A DNA stretch of 64,000 nucleotides from Candidatus Defluviibacillus avedoerensis. Lineage in GTDB: Bacteria > Pseudomonadota > Gammaproteobacteria > Burkholderiales > Burkholderiaceae_C. The stretch lies in assembly GCA_016703665.1 (NCBI GenBank), contig JADJBS010000001.1, positions 372,001 through 436,000 of the forward strand, in the 5' to 3' direction. Shown here piece after piece: positions 43,691 through 52,839 of the stretch. The notes below the pieces were generated by a model. That model was given only the letters and a program-made list of their open reading frames with translations. It was not told the origin of the DNA and did no database searches. Position numbers and translations under genes: made by a program. The stretch's first letter is position 1; each line of letters begins with the position of its first letter.

Positions 43691-45352
43691 TTAGAGGGCC
43701 GCGTCGGGCGCCTTCAAGCGTGTCTTGCTGAGAACGCCTGCTGCTTCGAGAATGGGATATGCGATCGAACAGATATGGGAGTTGATCCGCTTTAAGTCGC
43801 TGATCAAATCAATGTGCAGGGAGCTGGTTCCAATGCTTTCGGGTGTGTTGTCCTGCAATCGGTTCAGATGGGTAGTCGCGTATTCACGCTCTAGCTCACG
43901 GAAGTGGGCCTTTTCCTCCAGCAGCTTTCGTGCATCGCGCAGATCCCCGTTCAGGAAGACGCTCATGCCCAGGCGCAGGTTGGAAACAAGCCGTTCATGG
44001 AGATGGCAGATTTCAGCCATCCCCGCATCTGAAAAGTTTCGTCCCTTGCGAATCTTTTTGTCTTCGACGTCCTGCAGTACGCGCTCAATGCTGTCACCCA
44101 CCTGCTCCATGTTGATGGTGAAAGAAACAATGTCTGTCCAGCGGCGGCCTTCGCGCTCCGACAAGGCTTCGCGCGAAATCTGGGTAAGGTAAAACTTGAT
44201 GGCAGAATAAAGTTCATCAACCGTGTCATCCTGCTTTCGCAGTTCCTCAGCCAGCACCAAGTCATTGGTACGTATGACCGTGATGATGCCCCGCAGCATG
44301 GTTTCCACCACATCAGCCTGATGAAGCGCTTCACGAGCAGCGCAAGAAATGGCGAGAGACGGCGTCGCCAGGGCAGTTGGATCCAGATGCTGCGGGCGAT
44401 TGACAGGTCCTTTTTTCACTGGCACCGGCATCCAGGCCTCAAGCCGCTTACCCAGCAACTGGGTAAAACCGATGAATGTGATAGCAAGCATCACATTGAA
44501 GAGCAGGTGAAAACTGACCACCAGACTTAAAGGTGACGGAAAGTAATCTGTGACAGTCTTTAGAAGCAGCGGCATATAGGGCATCAGAATCAGCATCAGA
44601 CTGCAACCGACGGCCTTGAAAATCAGGTTACCCATGGGCACCCTGCGTTCGGCTGGGCCAGACTTTGCCGTTGATAGCATGGCCAGAAAGCCGCTGCCCA
44701 TGTTGGCACCCAGAACCAGGCCGAGGGCGGCAGTCAGTGGCAGGATGCCAGAAGACGCCAGTGCTGCTGTCAACAAAACGATTGCAAGACTGGAATAGGA
44801 CAGCACAGTGAGCACGGCACCCACCAAGATATCCAGTAGCACTTCGTTGGGCAACGCAGCAAGCAGGTTTTGCACCAGTGGCGACTGCGTCAACGGGCGG
44901 GTATTTGACACGATCAACTGAAGCGCCAGCGTAATGAGCCCCAGCCCAATGAGTACCCGCCCAATGCGACCCGCTGTGGAGTTTTGGCGAGAAGTGAACA
45001 AGAACACCCCCACCACGATCAACAGCGGCGACAGCCAGGACAGATCGAAGGAGAAAACCACTGCCATCATGCTGCTGCCCATGTCAGCCCCAAGCATGAC
45101 CGCCAACCCCGCCGCTGTGGCAACCAGGCCCTGACCTACAAACGACGACACGATCAGGCACGTCGCTGTGCTGCTCTGTACCAGACCCGTAACCCCAAAG
45201 CCAGCAATCATGGCAGTCAGTCGGTTATCCACGCTGCGTTTGAGTACCCGGCGCAGGTCTTCGCCCAACACGCGCAGGATGCCCGTGCGCACGGTGTGCG
45301 TTCCCCATACCAGCAGGGCAATGGCAGCCAGAAGATTCAGCAGGTGTTGCAT
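43691..45352 (-). CDS. Na/Pi cotransporter-like protein with PhoU-like C-terminal domain
   Basis: 553-aa membrane protein. Two inverted Na/Pi-II repeats are seen with the QSS motifs TGLVQSSTATCLIVSSFVG and LGANMGSGFLAML, within about ten helices (residues 1-320). A cytosolic PhoU-like helical domain follows (about 340-540, with VVETMLRGIITVIRTNDLVL and INMEQVGDSIERV). Homologues such as YjbB export phosphate in Escherichia coli. Between phnY and the PhnZ-like gene this fits removal of phosphate freed from phosphonates; import cannot be excluded. Confidence 0.87.
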   Translation of the reverse strand: MQHLLNLLAAIALLVWGTHTVRTGILRVLGEDLRRVLKRSVDNRLTAMIAGFGVTGLVQSSTATCLIVSSFVGQGLVATAAGLAVMLGADMGSSMMAVVFSFDLSWLSPLLIVVGVFLFTSRQNSTAGRIGRVLIGLGLITLALQLIVSNTRPLTQSPLVQNLLAALPNEVLLDILVGAVLTVLSYSSLAIVLLTAALASSGILPLTAALGLVLGANMGSGFLAMLSTAKSGPAERRVPMGNLIFKAVGCSLMLILMPYMPLLLKTVTDYFPSPLSLVVSFHLLFNVMLAITFIGFTQLLGKRLEAWMPVPVKKGPVNRPQHLDPTALATPSLAISCAAREALHQADVVETMLRGIITVIRTNDLVLAEELRKQDDTVDELYSAIKFYLTQISREALSEREGRRWTDIVSFTINMEQVGDSIERVLQDVEDKKIRKGRNFSDAGMAEICHLHERLVSNLRLGMSVFLNGDLRDARKLLEEKAHFRELEREYATTHLNRLQDNTPESIGTSSLHIDLISDLKRINSHICSIAYPILEAAGVLSKTRLKAPDAAL

Positions 45353-45361
45353 TTGCCGACT

Positions 45362-46825
45362 TTAGACCCAGGGCAGAGAGTAGGTCTTGAGGTTGGTAAA
45401 ACTCTTCATCGCTTCCTGCACGCCTTCTTTATAGCCAAGGCCCGAATCCTTGATGCCGCCAAAAGGCGTTAACTCCAAGCGGTAGCCGGGCACTTCGCGC
45501 ACGTTGACGGTGCCAACCTCCAGTTCGCTCACAAAGCGGGTGATGTAGTCCAGCCGATTCGTGCAAACCGCGCTGGACAATCCGTAAGCCGTGCCGTTGC
45601 TGATGCGTATGGCATCGTCAATGTTCTTGAAGCGAATGATCGGAGATACAGGGCCAAAGGTTTCTTCGAGTGCCACAGTCATCGACAGATCAGCACCATC
45701 CAGCACGGTGGGCGAGTAAAGTGCGCCGCGCCGCTGATTGCCCAGCAGCAGTTTGGCCCCTTGTGAGACGGCCTCGTTCACGCGGGACTCAAACAGCATG
45801 GCTGCAGCTTCGTCGATGACTGTGCCCATGTCGTTGCTTTTGTCCATTGGGTCGCCATGCTTCCAAGCACGGGATTTTTCCACCACTTGCTCGACAAAGC
45901 GGTCGGCCACTGTTTCGTGCACCAGCATGCGCTTGATGGCGGTGCAGCGCTGGCCTGAGTTTTTGTAGGAGCCCTGCACGGCCAGTGTCGAGGCTTCGTC
46001 CAGATCGGCGTCTTCCATCACAATGATCGGGTCATTGCCGCCCAGTTCCAGCACCATGCGTTTGTAGCCCGATTTGCTTGCGATGTACTTGCCAATCGAC
46101 ACGCCGCCGGTGAAAGTGACCAGATCCACCTGTGGGTGAGTGATCAACTCATCGGCAATTTCGCGCGGGTCTCCTGTAATCACCGACAGCATTTCAGGAG
46201 GCAAGCCAGCCTCGTACAGGATGTCCGCAAACAGGATGGCTGAAAACGGCACCTTCTCCGATGGTTTGAGTACCATGCGGTTATTGGTGGCGATGGACGG
46301 CACGATCTTGTGTGCCACCTGGTTGGCGGGATGGTTAAAAGGCGTGATGGCAGTGATCACCCCGAGCAAGGGTGTTCGCTGCGTGTATACACGGCGCTTC
46401 TTGCCGTGGTGTGTCAGGTCGCAACTGAAGATCTGGCCGTCGTCCTTCAGCACTTCGTTTGCGCCAAACAGCAGCACATCGGCGACCCGCCCGGCTTCGT
46501 ACATGGAGTCCTTCAGGCACAGACCGGACTCTGCAGTGATCAACTGCGCCACCTCGTTGACGCGGCTGTTGCAGATCGCAGCGGCACGGTTCAAGATGGC
46601 GGCACGGTCGAAACGGCTGAGGCCGGACTTGTACTGGTGTCCTATCGAGAAAGCCTCGCGTACCTCTTCCAGGCTGGCTTTGGGTACCGTGCCAATCTGC
46701 TTTTCAGTGAACGGGTTGTAGACGGAAATGGTGCGGTCGCCAATGCGCTCAGCACCCACCTTGCGTCCGGCAATGCGCATGCTGTTGAGGCGGTGATCCA
46801 GGATGTACTGGTTGATATCGCTCAT
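45362..46825 (-). CDS. phnY: Phosphonoacetaldehyde dehydrogenase
   Basis: 487-aa aldehyde dehydrogenase of the PhnY type, oxidising phosphonoacetaldehyde to phosphonoacetate with NAD. Motifs: TAITPFNHPANQVAHKI, TFTGGVSIGKYIA, the general base Glu in VLELGGNDPI and the catalytic Cys in NSGQRCTAIKR. GAGGGA lies before the ATG. It stands directly after phnA and near phnW, which together make the PhnW-PhnY-PhnA route. Confidence 0.93.
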   Translation of the reverse strand: MSDINQYILDHRLNSMRIAGRKVGAERIGDRTISVYNPFTEKQIGTVPKASLEEVREAFSIGHQYKSGLSRFDRAAILNRAAAICNSRVNEVAQLITAESGLCLKDSMYEAGRVADVLLFGANEVLKDDGQIFSCDLTHHGKKRRVYTQRTPLLGVITAITPFNHPANQVAHKIVPSIATNNRMVLKPSEKVPFSAILFADILYEAGLPPEMLSVITGDPREIADELITHPQVDLVTFTGGVSIGKYIASKSGYKRMVLELGGNDPIIVMEDADLDEASTLAVQGSYKNSGQRCTAIKRMLVHETVADRFVEQVVEKSRAWKHGDPMDKSNDMGTVIDEAAAMLFESRVNEAVSQGAKLLLGNQRRGALYSPTVLDGADLSMTVALEETFGPVSPIIRFKNIDDAIRISNGTAYGLSSAVCTNRLDYITRFVSELEVGTVNVREVPGYRLELTPFGGIKDSGLGYKEGVQEAMKSFTNLKTYSLPWV

Positions 46826-46835
46826 GGACTGTCCC

Positions 46836-48053
46836 TCATTGTGCGTAGTTCAGTGCCAGGTCGAATGCATCGAAGTTCCGAAAGCGTCTGCTGTGGTCCA
46901 AGCCTGGAAGCTGCCGGTTGACGATCAGTGGCACGCGCTGCTCCGTCACCCCGCCGTGGGATCGCAAGGGGGCGTCGAGCCCGGTCAGGTCATGGCGCGC
47001 AGCAGAGGTTCCAATGACTTTGGATCGCTCCGACACCACCACCAAGTCGCCAATGCGGTCAGCAGGCAACTCAAAGCGGGCGGCTGCCTGCTCACGCGTC
47101 AGGACCAGCTCCATGCCTTTGACTGCACTGAGTTGGCGCTGGATTTCGCTTGCACTGACTCCTTCGGGCAAATAGACCGTGGCAAAGGAGCCGAGCGCCC
47201 CGTGGTGCACCACATAGGGGTCGGTGATGGGGAGAATGACCCGTGCACGGCCCGCACCGATGATCGTGTCAAACCAGTCCTGCAAATAGATCACGTCGGG
47301 CTGGCCGTCCATCCCAATTTTGGCATTCATGCCGTGATCGGCGGTCAGCACGATGACCCAACCCATCGCGTCCAGTCGCCCCAGGTACTTGTCCATCATG
47401 CGGTAAAACGCGTTGGCACCTTCAGTGCCGGGTGCATGCTTGTGCTGGATGTAGTCGGTTGTCGATAGGTACATCACATCGGCTTGCTTTGTCTCGGCCA
47501 GTTTGACGCCTGCTGCAAATACGAACTCTGACAACTCGGCGCTGTACACATCGGGAACAGGCATGTCTACCAGGTTCAAAACGTTGGTAATGCCGTTTTC
47601 TTCCAGGCTCACCTGATCCGATTTTTCGGACGAAAAACAGATTCCAGTTTTCATTTTGTGACCGAGCAGTTTGCGCAGCTTGTCCTTGGCTGTGACGACT
47701 GCCACGCGCTTGCCCGCATCAGCCAAGGCCGCAAGCAAGGTAGGGGCGCGCAGCCACTTGACATCATTCATCATTACCTCGGTACCTGTGGAGGTATCGA
47801 AAAGGTAATTGCCGCAAATGCCATGCACACTGGGCGGCACACCTGTGACGATGGACAGATTGTTGGGGTTGGTGAAGGTGGGGACAACGCATTCGGCCAC
47901 CAACCCGACACCGGTTGCCAATGCCTTCTTCAGCCAGGGCATTTGACCCGTCGCAACGGCTTGCCCCAGATAGTCAGGTTCACATCCGTCCACGCAGACC
48001 ACAACAGTCGGGTGAGTGGGTATTTTGTATGTGCGATGGTTGATGTCAAGCAC
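46836..48053 (-). CDS. phnA: Phosphonoacetate hydrolase
   Basis: 405-aa metalloenzyme of the alkaline phosphatase superfamily that splits phosphonoacetate into acetate and phosphate. VVVCVDGCEPDYL supplies the first metal Asp. The nucleophile Thr is in VPTFTNPNNLSIVTG. Other metal ligands are in STTDYIQHKHAPG, LTADHGMNAKI and SHGGVTEQRVP. The start is GTG 48053, overlapping the regulator gene by eight bases. All expected metal residues are visible. Confidence 0.93.
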   Translation of the reverse strand: MLDINHRTYKIPTHPTVVVCVDGCEPDYLGQAVATGQMPWLKKALATGVGLVAECVVPTFTNPNNLSIVTGVPPSVHGICGNYLFDTSTGTEVMMNDVKWLRAPTLLAALADAGKRVAVVTAKDKLRKLLGHKMKTGICFSSEKSDQVSLEENGITNVLNLVDMPVPDVYSAELSEFVFAAGVKLAETKQADVMYLSTTDYIQHKHAPGTEGANAFYRMMDKYLGRLDAMGWVIVLTADHGMNAKIGMDGQPDVIYLQDWFDTIIGAGRARVILPITDPYVVHHGALGSFATVYLPEGVSASEIQRQLSAVKGMELVLTREQAAARFELPADRIGDLVVVSERSKVIGTSAARHDLTGLDAPLRSHGGVTEQRVPLIVNRQLPGLDHSRRFRNFDAFDLALNYAQ

Positions 48054-48798
48054 GTTGGGCTTTCTTCAAAGAGTTGTCAGTGGGGGATTCAGCCGCGACG
48101 CGGGCCTGGCGGCGCAAATCATTTGCAATGGTTCGTTCTTTGCTTTCGATGACATGCTCAAACATGGCGCGCCCTGCGGTCTGTGCGTCACCTGATGCAA
48201 TGGCTTTCAAAATTTGCCGGTGCTCATTGGCAGAGATAGGCATCAGCCAGCCGTCGGCCAAATTGAGGCGGCGGAACAAAGACAGTTCCTTGATCAGCTT
48301 GCGGTAGATGGCAGTCAGCTTGCGGTTGCCTGCCATTTCAACAAGACGATCATGGAAGGTGAGGTTCAGCAGATGGTATTCGCGAGTGTCTGCGGCTTTC
48401 ACAGACTTCTCCATCGCATCAACCAGTCCTTTGATTTCCTTTAGTTGTGTGGGGGTGATGTTCGCTGCCAACTGTCTGCCCACCAATTCGTCCATGGCGG
48501 CGCGCAGATCGAAAATTTCAATGGCTTCATCGATGGGAATATCGCGCACAAACACGCCGCGATTCTTCTCGAAGCGCAGCAAGCCCGCTTCTTCCAGCAT
48601 GCGGAAGGCTTCGCGTATAGGGCCGCGAGACACGCCGAGCTTTTCTGCCAGCGCTGCCTCCGTCAACTTCGAGCCGGGAGCGTACTCTCCCACCAAAATG
48701 GCGCGTTCAATCTCTTGCTGCACCACGGTGGTGAGCGAACTGCTCTGAAGCAGGGCGATCTTGGCATGGTGACCGGGGTCCATCAGCATGGTGCTCAT
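48046..48798 (-). CDS. GntR/FCD-family regulator of the phosphonate locus
   Basis: 250-aa regulator. The winged HTH is LTEAALAEKLGVSRGPIREA with FRMLEEAGLLRFEKNRGVFV. The C-terminal FCD ligand domain has EIFDLRAAMDELVGRQLA, LNLTFHDRLVEMAGN and the metal His in SANEHRQIL. It is the first gene of the minus arm and divergent from the phnS-type operon, and a palindrome with phnS promoter overlap lies between them. Similar GntR proteins are a known part of Burkholderiales phosphonate clusters. Ligand probably AEP or an intermediate. Confidence 0.88.
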   Translation of the reverse strand: MSTMLMDPGHHAKIALLQSSSLTTVVQQEIERAILVGEYAPGSKLTEAALAEKLGVSRGPIREAFRMLEEAGLLRFEKNRGVFVRDIPIDEAIEIFDLRAAMDELVGRQLAANITPTQLKEIKGLVDAMEKSVKAADTREYHLLNLTFHDRLVEMAGNRKLTAIYRKLIKELSLFRRLNLADGWLMPISANEHRQILKAIASGDAQTAGRAMFEHVIESKERTIANDLRRQARVAAESPTDNSLKKAQRA

Positions 48799-48824
48799 AC
48801 CGACATTGAATCAGAAAACACCAG

Positions 48825-48836
48825 ATTGTCAACAAT
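48825..48836. promoter_or_regulatory. Probable GntR operator in the divergent phosphonate promoter region
   Basis: Perfect palindrome ATTGT-CA-ACAAT, the kind of TTGT..ACAA site bound by FadR/FCD-type GntR proteins. A direct repeat AACAATTG occurs at 48831-48838 and 48845-48852. The outer TTGTCAA and TTGACAA halves are also inverted copies. The sites adjoin the phnS -35 box and lie 27-38 bases from the regulator start, so one bound dimer could control both arms. Confidence 0.6.
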
Positions 48837-48849
48837 TGGCAAAAAACAA

Positions 48850-48879
48850 TTGACAAGGTATTCGCCGTCAGCGTTAAAT
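48850..48879 (+). promoter_or_regulatory. Sigma-70 promoter of the phnS-type operon
   Basis: TTGACA (48850-48855), 18-base spacer, TTAAAT (48874-48879). It lies 82 bases before the ATG of the binding-protein gene. The -35 box shares bases with the second AACAATTG repeat, so regulator binding would compete with RNA polymerase. Confidence 0.65.
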
Positions 48880-48960
48880 CTGGCTCACGAGGCCTTTTGT
48901 CATCACGCTGACATCAGACTGTCACAGCATTGCCGGTTTTGTTCTACACAGGAGTCACGC

Positions 48961-50013
48961 ATGCATTCGCCTTTTCGTCGTTCCACATTTGTAAAAACTC
49001 TGGGGCTTTTGGGCCTGGTGTCCTTTGCTGGTTTAGCCAGTGCGCAAAAGATCCAGTTGTTGGTCTATACCGCTTTGGAGACCGATCAGCTCAAGGCTTA
49101 TCAGGAGGGGTTCAACAAGGCCTATCCTGATATCGATATCAAATGGGTTCGGGACTCGACCGGTGTGATCACTGCCAAGCTCTTGGCTGAAAAGGCCAAT
49201 CCACAAGCGGATGCTGTGATGGGGGTGGCTGCATCCAGCCTGGCCTTGCTGGACAAGCAAGGCATGCTGGAGCCGTACGCACCGATCAACCTTGACGCGA
49301 TCATGAGCCAATACCGCGACAAGAAGAAGGTGCCTGCCTGGTTTGGCATGGACGTGTGGGGTGCCACCATTTGTTTCAACACGGTCGAAGCGCAAAAGAA
49401 GAACATCCCCAAGCCAGAAAGTTGGAAAGACTTGACCAAGCCCGTCTACAAGGGCCAGATCGTCATGCCTAACCCAGCGTCCAGCGGCACAGGCTACTTT
49501 GACGTGACAGCATGGCTCACCTTGTTTGGTGATGACAACGGCAAAGGTGGTGGCTGGAAGTTCATGGATGGTCTGCATGAAAACATTGCCCAGTACACGC
49601 ACTCGGGTTCCAAGCCCTGCAACATGGCAGCGAGCGGTGAGTATGTGATGGGTATTGCATTTGAATACCGGGCCAATGCGAACAAGGCCAAAGGTGCGCC
49701 AATTGATTTGGTGTTTCCCAAAGAGGGACTGGGCTGGGACCTTGAAGCGTTCGCGATTCACAAGGGCACCAAGAAGCTTGACGCTGCCAAGAAGCTGGCA
49801 GACTGGGCCTCTGGCAAGGACGCTATGCTGCTCTATGGCAAGAACTTTGCTATCACTGCGCAGCCTGGTGTAGCTGCACCGCTTGCCAATGTACCAAAAG
49901 ACTACGAAACCCGCTTGGTGAAGAAGGACTTCCAATGGGATGCCGACAACCGCGAGCGCATCCTTGCCGAATGGACCAAGCGTTACAACGCGAAGAGCGA
50001 AGCCAAAAAATAA
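48961..50013 (+). CDS. phnS: 2-Aminoethylphosphonate ABC transporter substrate-binding protein
   Basis: 350-aa periplasmic binding protein of the iron/AEP-binding group. The signal peptide (LGLLGLVSFAGLASA) is preceded by RRSTF. The mature part starts KIQLLVYTALETDQLKAY; WFGMDVWGATICFNT and NPASSGTGYFDVTAW follow. AGGAG lies six bases before the ATG at 48961, which excludes the longer open frame. It heads the transport operon beside phnW, consistent with AEP uptake. Confidence 0.9.
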   Translation: MHSPFRRSTFVKTLGLLGLVSFAGLASAQKIQLLVYTALETDQLKAYQEGFNKAYPDIDIKWVRDSTGVITAKLLAEKANPQADAVMGVAASSLALLDKQGMLEPYAPINLDAIMSQYRDKKKVPAWFGMDVWGATICFNTVEAQKKNIPKPESWKDLTKPVYKGQIVMPNPASSGTGYFDVTAWLTLFGDDNGKGGGWKFMDGLHENIAQYTHSGSKPCNMAASGEYVMGIAFEYRANANKAKGAPIDLVFPKEGLGWDLEAFAIHKGTKKLDAAKKLADWASGKDAMLLYGKNFAITAQPGVAAPLANVPKDYETRLVKKDFQWDADNRERILAEWTKRYNAKSEAKK

Positions 50014-50014
50014 G

Positions 50015-51085
50015 ATGGTGGTAGCGTCGGACGCCAGTTTTCTGGACTTGCGCTCGGTGCGCAAAAGCTTTGGTGGATTCGTTGCACTGGATGATATTCA
50101 CCTGAGCATTCCCAAAGGTGAGTTTGTCTGCTTTCTGGGCCCCAGTGGATGTGGTAAGACCACCTTGCTGCGCATCATTGCGGGGCTGGAGGTGCAGACC
50201 TCTGGTCAGGTGTTTCAGGCTGGACGGGACGTGTCCCGCCTGCCACCTGCGCAGCGCGACTACGGCATTGTTTTTCAGAGCTATGCGCTGTTCCCTAACC
50301 TGAGCGTTGCCGACAACGTGGCCTATGGCTTGGTCAATCGCAAGGTGGCCAAGGCCGACATCGCCAAACGGGTGAATGAACTGGTGGCGCTGGTCGGTTT
50401 ACCGGGCAGTGAACAGAAGTTTCCCAGTCAACTCTCGGGCGGGCAGCAGCAGCGCATTGCGCTGGCGCGCGCGTTGGCTACGTCTCCTGGCCTGTTGTTG
50501 CTGGACGAACCCCTGTCGGCGCTGGATGCACTGGAGCGTGTGCGCTTGCGCCAGGAAATCCGTCTTCTGCAGCAGCGTCTGGGGGTGACGACCATCATGG
50601 TCACGCACGATCAAGAGGAGGCATTGAGCGTGGCAGACCGCATTGTGGTGATGAACCATGGTGTGATTGAGCAGGTTGGTTCGCCGCTGGACATCTACCG
50701 CGAGCCAGCCACCCCTTTTGTGGCTGATTTCGTGGGCAAGATGAATGTGTTTGCGACCCAGGTCGTCGGTGGGCAATTGGAGTTGGGGCAGTTCACCCTG
50801 CCCGTGACACAGGGAACCAGGCCACCTGATGGACCGGTCAAAGCCTACTTACGGCCAGAAGACATCCTCGCTCGCCCCATAGCGCCAGAGGATGCGTATC
50901 AGTTCGATGCCCGCATCGACAAAATTGAATTTCTGGGATCGTTTTGCCATGTCCATGTGAGCGGGGCTGCACTTGGGAAACCCGTAGTGGTGTACCTTTC
51001 GCTCAACTACCTCAGCGAGCATTCCTTTGAAGTGGGTTCTATCGTCCACCTCAAGCTGATGCCCGAACGCGTCAAGGTCTTCTGA
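50015..51085 (+). CDS. phnT: 2-Aminoethylphosphonate ABC transporter ATPase
   Basis: 356-aa importer ATPase of the Pot/Fbp class. Walker A is GPSGCGKTT, signature LSGGQQQRIALARAL, Walker B LLLLDEPLSALD and switch His in MVTHDQEEALS. A C-terminal TOBE regulatory domain follows (KAYLRPEDILARP). It starts two bases after phnS, and the next gene begins two bases after its stop. Confidence 0.92.
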   Translation: MVVASDASFLDLRSVRKSFGGFVALDDIHLSIPKGEFVCFLGPSGCGKTTLLRIIAGLEVQTSGQVFQAGRDVSRLPPAQRDYGIVFQSYALFPNLSVADNVAYGLVNRKVAKADIAKRVNELVALVGLPGSEQKFPSQLSGGQQQRIALARALATSPGLLLLDEPLSALDALERVRLRQEIRLLQQRLGVTTIMVTHDQEEALSVADRIVVMNHGVIEQVGSPLDIYREPATPFVADFVGKMNVFATQVVGGQLELGQFTLPVTQGTRPPDGPVKAYLRPEDILARPIAPEDAYQFDARIDKIEFLGSFCHVHVSGAALGKPVVVYLSLNYLSEHSFEVGSIVHLKLMPERVKVF

Positions 51086-51086
51086 C

Positions 51087-52799
51087 ATGGCTGCCGAGCT
51101 TTTGGGCGCGGCAGTGCGCACACCTGTCAAGCAAAAATCAGACCCTTCTGCGCTGTTTGGGCATGTCGCACTTGCCTTGATTGCTCTTTTTTTGATAGTT
51201 TTTCTTGCCTTCCCGCTTTTCTCGATCCTGCAACAAGCGGTACAGGACAAGGAGGGTGGCTTCAACGGCCTTGCCAATTTCATTGCGTATGCGCAGACCC
51301 CTTCGCTGCTGGAGAGCGTCTGGAACAGCCTGTGGGTATCGGCCCTGGTCACGGTGATTGCTGTGCCTTTGGCCTTTGGTTTTGCCTACGCGTTGGCGCG
51401 TTCCTGCATGCCGTTCAAAGCCTTGTTACGTGGCATTACGCTGGTGCCGCTGCTGGCGCCGTCCTTGCTCGCAGCCATTTCACTGATCTACTGGTTTGGC
51501 AATCAAGGTGTGCTCAAGAACACTTTGCAGTCGCTGGGCATCGATCAAATCTACGGAGCGCCGGGCATTGTGATCGCTGAAGTATTTGCTGTCTTTCCGC
51601 ACGCAATGATGATTTTGGTGACGGCGCTTAGCATGGCAGATGCTCGACTGTATGAAGCCGCCAACGCCATGGGAACTAGCGCGGCGCGAAAGTTCTTTAC
51701 CATCACTTTGCCGGGAGCAAAGTACGGACTGATCTCTGCAGCGCTTGTGGTTTTCACGCTGGTGATGACTGACTTCGGTATCCCCAAAGTCATTGGCGGT
51801 AACTTCAATATGCTGGCCACCGATGTGTTCAAGCTCGTGATTGGTCAGCAAGACTTTGCCAGGGGCTCTGTGGTGGCTATCTTGTTGTTGAGCCCTGCGG
51901 TGCTCAGCTTTGTGGTGGACCGGTACTTGAGCCGACGCCAGACCGCCATGCTCAGCGCAAGGGCAGTGCCCTACACGCCTACACGGTCCACTGGCTTTGA
52001 TGCGGTGATGACGCTCTACTGCGCTCTGATCGTTGCCTTGATTTTTGCCGTGCTCGGGATGGCGGTGTTTGCCTCCTTCGCAAAATTCTGGCCGTATCAG
52101 CTCACACCGAGCCTGCAGCACTATGTGCTCGGTCTGGTGGATGCAGAGGTCGGTGCGGGGTTTATCAATAGCTTGAAGGTCGCTACCGGAACCGCTGTTT
52201 TTGGCACGGCATTGGTCTTTGCGGGGGCGTATCTGTTAGAGAAGACCCAGGGTGCGGACGTCTTGCGTGGCCCGGTCAAGATGCTGGCCATGCTGCCTAT
52301 GGCGGTGCCTGGTCTGGTGCTGGGCCTGGGTTATATCTTTTTCTTCAATGCGCCGGGCAACCCGCTTGGCGGCCTCTATCACACAGTGACCCTGCTGACG
52401 CTGTGCACCATTGTTCACTTTTACACGACGGGCCAACTCACTGCCGTGACGGCGCTCAAGGGTTTGGACGCCGAGTTCGAGGCAGTCAGCGCGTCCTTGA
52501 AAGTGCCGTTCTACGTGACCTTCTGGCGTGTGACCTTGCCCATTTGTACACCAGCACTGGTTGACATTGCACGCTATTTCTTCATCAACGCCATGACGAC
52601 CATTTCAGCTGTGGTGTTCCTCTATTCGCCCGAAACCAAGGTGGCTTCGATTGCGATTTTGAACCTGGACGAAGCCGGAGAAATGGGCGCTGCTGCCGCC
52701 ATGGCCGTGTTGATAGGACTGGTGTCAACGGTGGCCACGCTGTTCTTTTGGGCCTTGAGCACTTACGTCAACAGGCGCACCCAGGCCTGGAAGAGATGA
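51087..52799 (+). CDS. phnU: 2-Aminoethylphosphonate ABC transporter permease (two-unit fused)
   Basis: 570-aa permease with about twelve hydrophobic segments, made of two BPD permease units. The first coupling loop is LYEAANAMGTSAARKFFTI with TLPGAKYGLIS; the second is FEAVSASLKVPFYVTFWRV with TLPICTPALVD. One fused protein therefore replaces separate PhnU and PhnV subunits. This fused form is the known type in Burkholderiales AEP operons. Confidence 0.9.
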   Translation: MAAELLGAAVRTPVKQKSDPSALFGHVALALIALFLIVFLAFPLFSILQQAVQDKEGGFNGLANFIAYAQTPSLLESVWNSLWVSALVTVIAVPLAFGFAYALARSCMPFKALLRGITLVPLLAPSLLAAISLIYWFGNQGVLKNTLQSLGIDQIYGAPGIVIAEVFAVFPHAMMILVTALSMADARLYEAANAMGTSAARKFFTITLPGAKYGLISAALVVFTLVMTDFGIPKVIGGNFNMLATDVFKLVIGQQDFARGSVVAILLLSPAVLSFVVDRYLSRRQTAMLSARAVPYTPTRSTGFDAVMTLYCALIVALIFAVLGMAVFASFAKFWPYQLTPSLQHYVLGLVDAEVGAGFINSLKVATGTAVFGTALVFAGAYLLEKTQGADVLRGPVKMLAMLPMAVPGLVLGLGYIFFFNAPGNPLGGLYHTVTLLTLCTIVHFYTTGQLTAVTALKGLDAEFEAVSASLKVPFYVTFWRVTLPICTPALVDIARYFFINAMTTISAVVFLYSPETKVASIAILNLDEAGEMGAAAAMAVLIGLVSTVATLFFWALSTYVNRRTQAWKR

Positions 52800-52839
52800 T
52801 GCCCCCACGCTTGCGACTTCCTCGACAACGGAGCAAAAC

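Noticed and set aside
48445..48960. N-terminal extension of the phnS frame
   Set aside because: The open frame upstream of 48961 runs through the divergent regulator gene and the promoter; AGGAG and a signal peptide fix the start at 48961.
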